From NCBI GenBank assembly GCA_021828925.1, contig JAJZCT010000092.1, positions 1 to 9,267 of the forward strand: a stretch of 9,267 nucleotides of DNA, read 5' to 3'. Each line of letters opens with the position of its first letter. The stretch's first letter is position 1. Source of the stretch: Planctomycetota bacterium (GTDB lineage: Bacteria > Planctomycetota > Phycisphaerae > WQYP01). Shown here piece by piece: positions 6,748 through 9,267 of this stretch. Below the pieces are notes generated by a model. That model saw only the letters and a list, made by a program, of their open reading frames with translations. It had not been told where the DNA came from and made no database searches. The translations under genes were made by a program, and so were the position numbers.

Positions 6748-7173
6748 TCAACCAACCATGGCGGTGGCTTCAATTTCAATCAGCGCTGCGTCATCAATAA
6801 GTTTGGCGACTTCCACCATAACTGTGGCGGGGCGGATTTCGCCGAATATTTCGCCGTGCACCATGGCTACCTGTTCCCAGTGTTTAATATTGGTCAGATA
6901 CATGCGGGTCATCACCACATCGGCAGCCGAGGCCCCCAGCGCTTCCAGCGCCGCCTGGATGATCGCCAGCGATCGCCGCGCCTGTTGCCCCACATCCGGT
7001 GAAAAGGTTTTATCCGGCTCCATGCCCACGCAGCCGCTGACAAAAATCATATTGCCCTTTTTTACCGCGCGGCTGTATCCGATTTTAGGTTCCCACGCGC
7101 TTCCGGAACTGACCGTCAGCTTGCCGGAGCGTTGCGCTACGGTAAACGGATTGTTTTGACGGGTTTGACTCAT
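6748..7173 (-). CDS. RidA/YjgF-family protein lacking the canonical catalytic arginine
   Basis: A member of the RidA (YjgF/YER057c/UK114) family of small trimeric proteins. Classical RidA hydrolyses reactive 2-aminoacrylate and related enamine/imine intermediates released by PLP enzymes. The 141-residue chain shows the family core: FVSGCVGMEPD (44-54), a helix around 61-80, MTRMYLTNIKHW (88-99) and the C-terminal signature RPATVMVEVAKL...LIEIEATA (114-138). It is about 15 residues longer at the N-terminus than classical RidA. By my alignment, Thr117 falls where Arg105 of E. coli RidA binds the substrate carboxylate. That places this protein with the Rid subfamilies lacking imine-deaminase activity, whose substrates are mostly unknown. 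I therefore give no gene symbol. GGAAGGA (7181-7187) is a strong ribosome binding site 7 nt before the ATG. mqnD is 52 bp upstream on the same strand; a weak TATAAA (7197-7202) could be a promoter of its own. Confidence 0.9.
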   Translation of the reverse strand: MSQTRQNNPFTVAQRSGKLTVSSGSAWEPKIGYSRAVKKGNMIFVSGCVGMEPDKTFSPDVGQQARRSLAIIQAALEALGASAADVVMTRMYLTNIKHWEQVAMVHGEIFGEIRPATVMVEVAKLIDDAALIEIEATAMVG

Positions 7174-7225
7174 TGATTCATCCTTCCATAATCACATTTA
7201 TAACGGCTAATGCCGCTTCGCAAAC

Positions 7226-8068
7226 TCAACCCACAAATTCCACCGGTGTACATGGCGGAATGAGTTGGGCTTTGGCTCCGGCATCTAAAATGGCATTGAC
7301 CGCTTTACGCCCTTCCGGGCCAAAATCCAGCGTCCAATGATTGACATACATGCCCACAAATTCATCGGCAAGTTTTTCATTCATATCCCGCGCATATTGC
7401 AGGGCATGCCGCACCGCTTCCGTCCGGTGCGCCAGCGAAAATTCAATGCTGCGCTTCAAAATGCCCGTAACTTCCTGCATAGCCGCAGAGCCCATATCCC
7501 GGCGAATAACATTGACTCCCAGCGGCAGCGGCAAGCCGGTCTTTTCCTTCCACCACTTACCCAGATCCACGCAGCAGACCAGCCCATTATTCTGATAGGT
7601 CAACTGCCCTTCATGAATAATCAAGCCCACATCGGCATGGCCGGCCTGAACGTATTCCAGAATCTGATCAAAGGGTCTGACCACCGTATGAACACCCTTG
7701 CCCAGCAGCAACTGCATGGTTAGAAACGCCGTGGTCAGCGTGCCGGGAATGGCGATACGTTTGGTTTTTAATTCCTCAATGGTAAAGGGTTTCTTGGACA
7801 CCAGCATGGGGCCATAATCTTCCCCCATCGAGCAACCGCTGGCCATCAGCGCGTATTTGTCTTTTACATACGGATACGCATGCAGACTGATCGCTGTAAT
7901 TTCCAATTCGCCTTTCATTGCCCGAACATTCAGGGTTTGAATATCCTGCAGGATATGCTCGAATTCGTAGTTACCGGAATCCATTTTTCCGGTAGCCAGG
8001 CCGTAAAACATAAATGCATCATCCGGATCCGGTGAATGTCCGAGCCGCAATTTTTTCTTTTCCGCCAT
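7226..8068 (-). CDS. mqnD: 1,4-dihydroxy-6-naphthoate synthase MqnD (futalosine pathway)
   Basis: Converts cyclic dehypoxanthine futalosine to 1,4-dihydroxy-6-naphthoate in the futalosine route to menaquinone, the respiratory quinone; cytoplasmic, with a periplasmic-binding-protein-like fold. The 280-residue product begins with the diagnostic LRLGHSPDPDDAFMFYGL (7-24), then AYPYVKDKYALM (64-75), a PGTLTTAFLTM ligand-loop segment (108-118), and IIHEGQLTY (150-158), whose His152 aligns with the catalytic histidine of Thermus MqnD. MqnA has the same fold, but the SPDPDD start favours MqnD. I chose the ATG at 8068 (MAEKKK) over one at 8095 because GGAAAGG lies 6 nt before it and homologues start close to the SPDPDD motif. 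It may be co-transcribed with the RidA-family gene 52 bp downstream. No other menaquinone genes are in view. Confidence 0.95.
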   Translation of the reverse strand: MAEKKKLRLGHSPDPDDAFMFYGLATGKMDSGNYEFEHILQDIQTLNVRAMKGELEITAISLHAYPYVKDKYALMASGCSMGEDYGPMLVSKKPFTIEELKTKRIAIPGTLTTAFLTMQLLLGKGVHTVVRPFDQILEYVQAGHADVGLIIHEGQLTYQNNGLVCCVDLGKWWKEKTGLPLPLGVNVIRRDMGSAAMQEVTGILKRSIEFSLAHRTEAVRHALQYARDMNEKLADEFVGMYVNHWTLDFGPEGRKAVNAILDAGAKAQLIPPCTPVEFVG

Positions 8069-8107
8069 GGTTAACCTTTCCAGTTTAAGGCGCAATACCA
8101 GAACGGA

Positions 8108-8136
8108 ATTCTAGCGTAATATTCAGAAATTGTCCG
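8108..8136 (-). promoter_or_regulatory. Promoter candidate for mqnD
   Basis: On the minus strand TAGAAT (8108-8113, 5/6 match) lies 17 bp downstream of CGGACA (8131-8136, 4/6 match). Predicted initiation near 8101 gives a leader of about 33 nt. The elements are moderate, but their spacing and position are right. Confidence 0.4.
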
Positions 8137-8139
8137 CGC

Positions 8140-8965
8140 GCCGGTGGCGTTTTCCGTCACGGCCCCAGCCGCGAACTGAAAATATTCCTTTCCCAGCGGC
8201 CAGAGCCGCCAGCATTTCCGCCGGTTACATGAACCAATACCAGGACATGCGAATAACACCATTTTTGCCACGAACAATATTACGGCTTTGCCTACGGCCT
8301 TGGCACTGCACGGCGTGCAACGGCCGATGCATCAGGCGGCAAGCGATTAATTACAGGGAGGAAGCGGCGGTACCAGAGGAGATGAACGTTCCGCATCCAG
8401 CATTGGCGGATCACAGGATGAAGATTGGCAGCAACCGGGCCGCCAGCAGAGCGGGAGATTCCCCGCAGCCCGCATCGAACATCGGTCCGGCGGCCGAACT
8501 TCCGCGCCAACACTTCGAGGTGAAATCCACTTTATCGGCCCGTCCTGCTCTCCCGCAGCCGCAGCCGCGGATTCGGCACAACCTGCCGTACATTGTGTTT
8601 CTGTTTTCAGAGCGCTATGCGTCGGCGATATTTTCGTCGATTGCGTTGCAGGCGACAAACCGGACCTGCCGGCGGCGGGCCTTCTGATGCTGTGCGTTGT
8701 GTGCCTCGTGCTTGTTCGGATGTGCAATAGCCGCTGCGTTGCGGGTGCGGGTCGGATCATTTTTTTGGGGGGGAGGGAAATGGGACGCGGCGGAAATAAT
8801 CAACGCGGTTTGAATACTTCCGACGAATCGGATCATTCCGCGGGCTGTGCACCCGGCACATAGGCCTGTGACGGACTCTGCAAGGTCTTCATCGCCCTGG
8901 TCCTTGGCTTTCTAACTCTGCCGTTACCGGCACCATCAGCCAAATCCTTGCTCCAACCCAGGTGA
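8140..8965. other. Gene-poor, GC-rich stretch with no recognisable feature
   Basis: About 0.8 kb upstream of mqnD and before the transposase remnant. I recognise no gene, tRNA or repeat array on either strand. Several frames stay open (for example plus 8351-8863, minus 8760-8347), but their translations are rich in Arg, Pro and Ala with scattered Cys and match no family, as expected for antisense or non-coding GC-rich DNA. The plus frame 8351-8863 has no ATG in its first 100 codons, though it encodes a hydrophobic run near its end (GLLMLCVVCLVLVRM, about 8673-8717). Other marks are a T7-G7 homopolymer junction (8760-8773), the octamer TCGGATCA three times between about 8750 and 9110, and a small TGCCG/CGGCA hairpin (8919-8932). 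Together with the adjoining relic this may be decayed accessory DNA. Confidence 0.5.
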
Positions 8966-9024
8966 CCAAAACGGGGACGCATTTAGTATTGGCAGGCGCG
9001 GATCGATATGGTAATGTGGATGCC

Positions 9025-9265
9025 ATGGCACGCAAACCCAGAAATACGCCGGGTGGATACGTCTATCGTGTGCTGAATCCCGATGGTCATCGGGACGGGT
9101 CGGATCACGCTGTTTTGCAACAATGAAGATTATGCCGCATTGCGTGGACAACCGTTCGGGGATGAATCATGGGTGAGATGCACCGCGAGCGAACCGGGCC
9201 TGGAACATACCATCCGCCCCGAAGGCCGGCCCCTCCAGACGAAGCCTGCGGAGACCGACACATGA
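9025..9265 (+). pseudogene. REP-associated (IS200-like, RAYT) transposase remnant, frameshifted and internally deleted
   Basis: The frame from the ATG at 9025 reads MARKPRNTPGGYVYRVLN, the characteristic N-terminus of REP-associated tyrosine transposases (Y1, IS200-like fold). It then loses similarity and stops at 9124-9126. The family sequence resumes in the next frame from about 9095 as GRITLFCNNEDYAA, so roughly ten extra bases with a net +1 shift break the gene. Immediately after DYAA the reading jumps to RGQPFGDESWVR...EHTIRPEGRP (from about 9137), which is the C-terminal end of the family, and stops with TGA at 9263-9265. Intact relatives have roughly 200-240 residues; only about 80 codons remain. 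The HxH motif and catalytic tyrosine region are gone, so it cannot encode a transposase. Identification is from remembered family motifs; I see no flanking REP sequences that I can define. Confidence 0.8.
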
Positions 9266-9267
9266 TA

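Noticed and set aside
8130..8687. A 185-codon plus-strand frame upstream of mqnD
   Set aside because: The translation is arginine- and proline-rich with no family pattern, no good ribosome binding site, and it overlaps the mqnD promoter. It is treated as a chance GC-rich frame.
8347..8760. A 137-codon minus-strand frame
   Set aside because: Composition is dominated by Arg, Ser, Pro and Cys with no motif. It overlaps other equally open frames on both strands, as expected for non-coding GC-rich DNA.

Overview
The window reads as an ordinary, compact bacterial chromosome segment of moderately high GC content that runs at its right end into a gene-poor stretch carrying a decayed transposase. Three things characterise the host. 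It makes deoxyribonucleotides with an adenosylcobalamin-dependent class II ribonucleotide reductase. It makes menaquinone by the futalosine route (MqnD). The transposase remnant has N- and C-terminal motifs of REP-associated (IS200-like, RAYT) transposases that I recall as common in Planctomycetota and related environmental bacteria. A planctomycete-like (PVC) host is therefore my best guess. It is an inference, not a demonstrated assignment.

Layout. Positions 1-2566, minus strand: class II ribonucleotide reductase NrdJ, whose C-terminus lies beyond the left edge. 2567-2722: a gap filled by three strong stem-loops, two of which are mutually exclusive. 2723-3277, minus: dCTP deaminase (dcd). 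dcd is upstream of nrdJ on the same strand, so the two probably form one dNTP-supply operon. 3278-3702: a control region with a good minus-strand promoter, a tandem pair of NrdR-box-like sites at the expected spacing, three near-consensus DnaA boxes, and a leader of roughly 175 nt that holds a possible 30-codon upstream ORF and a hairpin. 3703-4800, plus: A/G mismatch adenine glycosylase MutY. 4808-6640, minus: glucosamine-6-phosphate synthase GlmS, convergent with mutY with 7 bp between the stop codons. 6748-7173, minus: a RidA/YjgF-family protein lacking the canonical catalytic arginine. 7226-8068, minus: MqnD. 8140-8965: no recognisable gene. 9025-9265, plus: a frameshifted and internally deleted RAYT transposase relic.

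How the genes fit together. dcd and nrdJ both feed the DNA precursor pool: NrdJ makes deoxynucleotides, and Dcd makes dUTP, the route to dTTP. The predicted NrdR sites sit on and just upstream of their shared promoter, so repression by NrdR when dATP/ATP is high is the natural model. The DnaA-like boxes behind it would suit coupling to replication. mutY, glmS, ridA and mqnD are housekeeping genes without an obvious common pathway.

I looked for a previously undescribed system and did not find a multi-gene candidate. The parts most worth a second look are the dcd-nrdJ control region, the competing RNA hairpins before nrdJ, the transposase remnant, and the unassigned 0.8 kb beside it.
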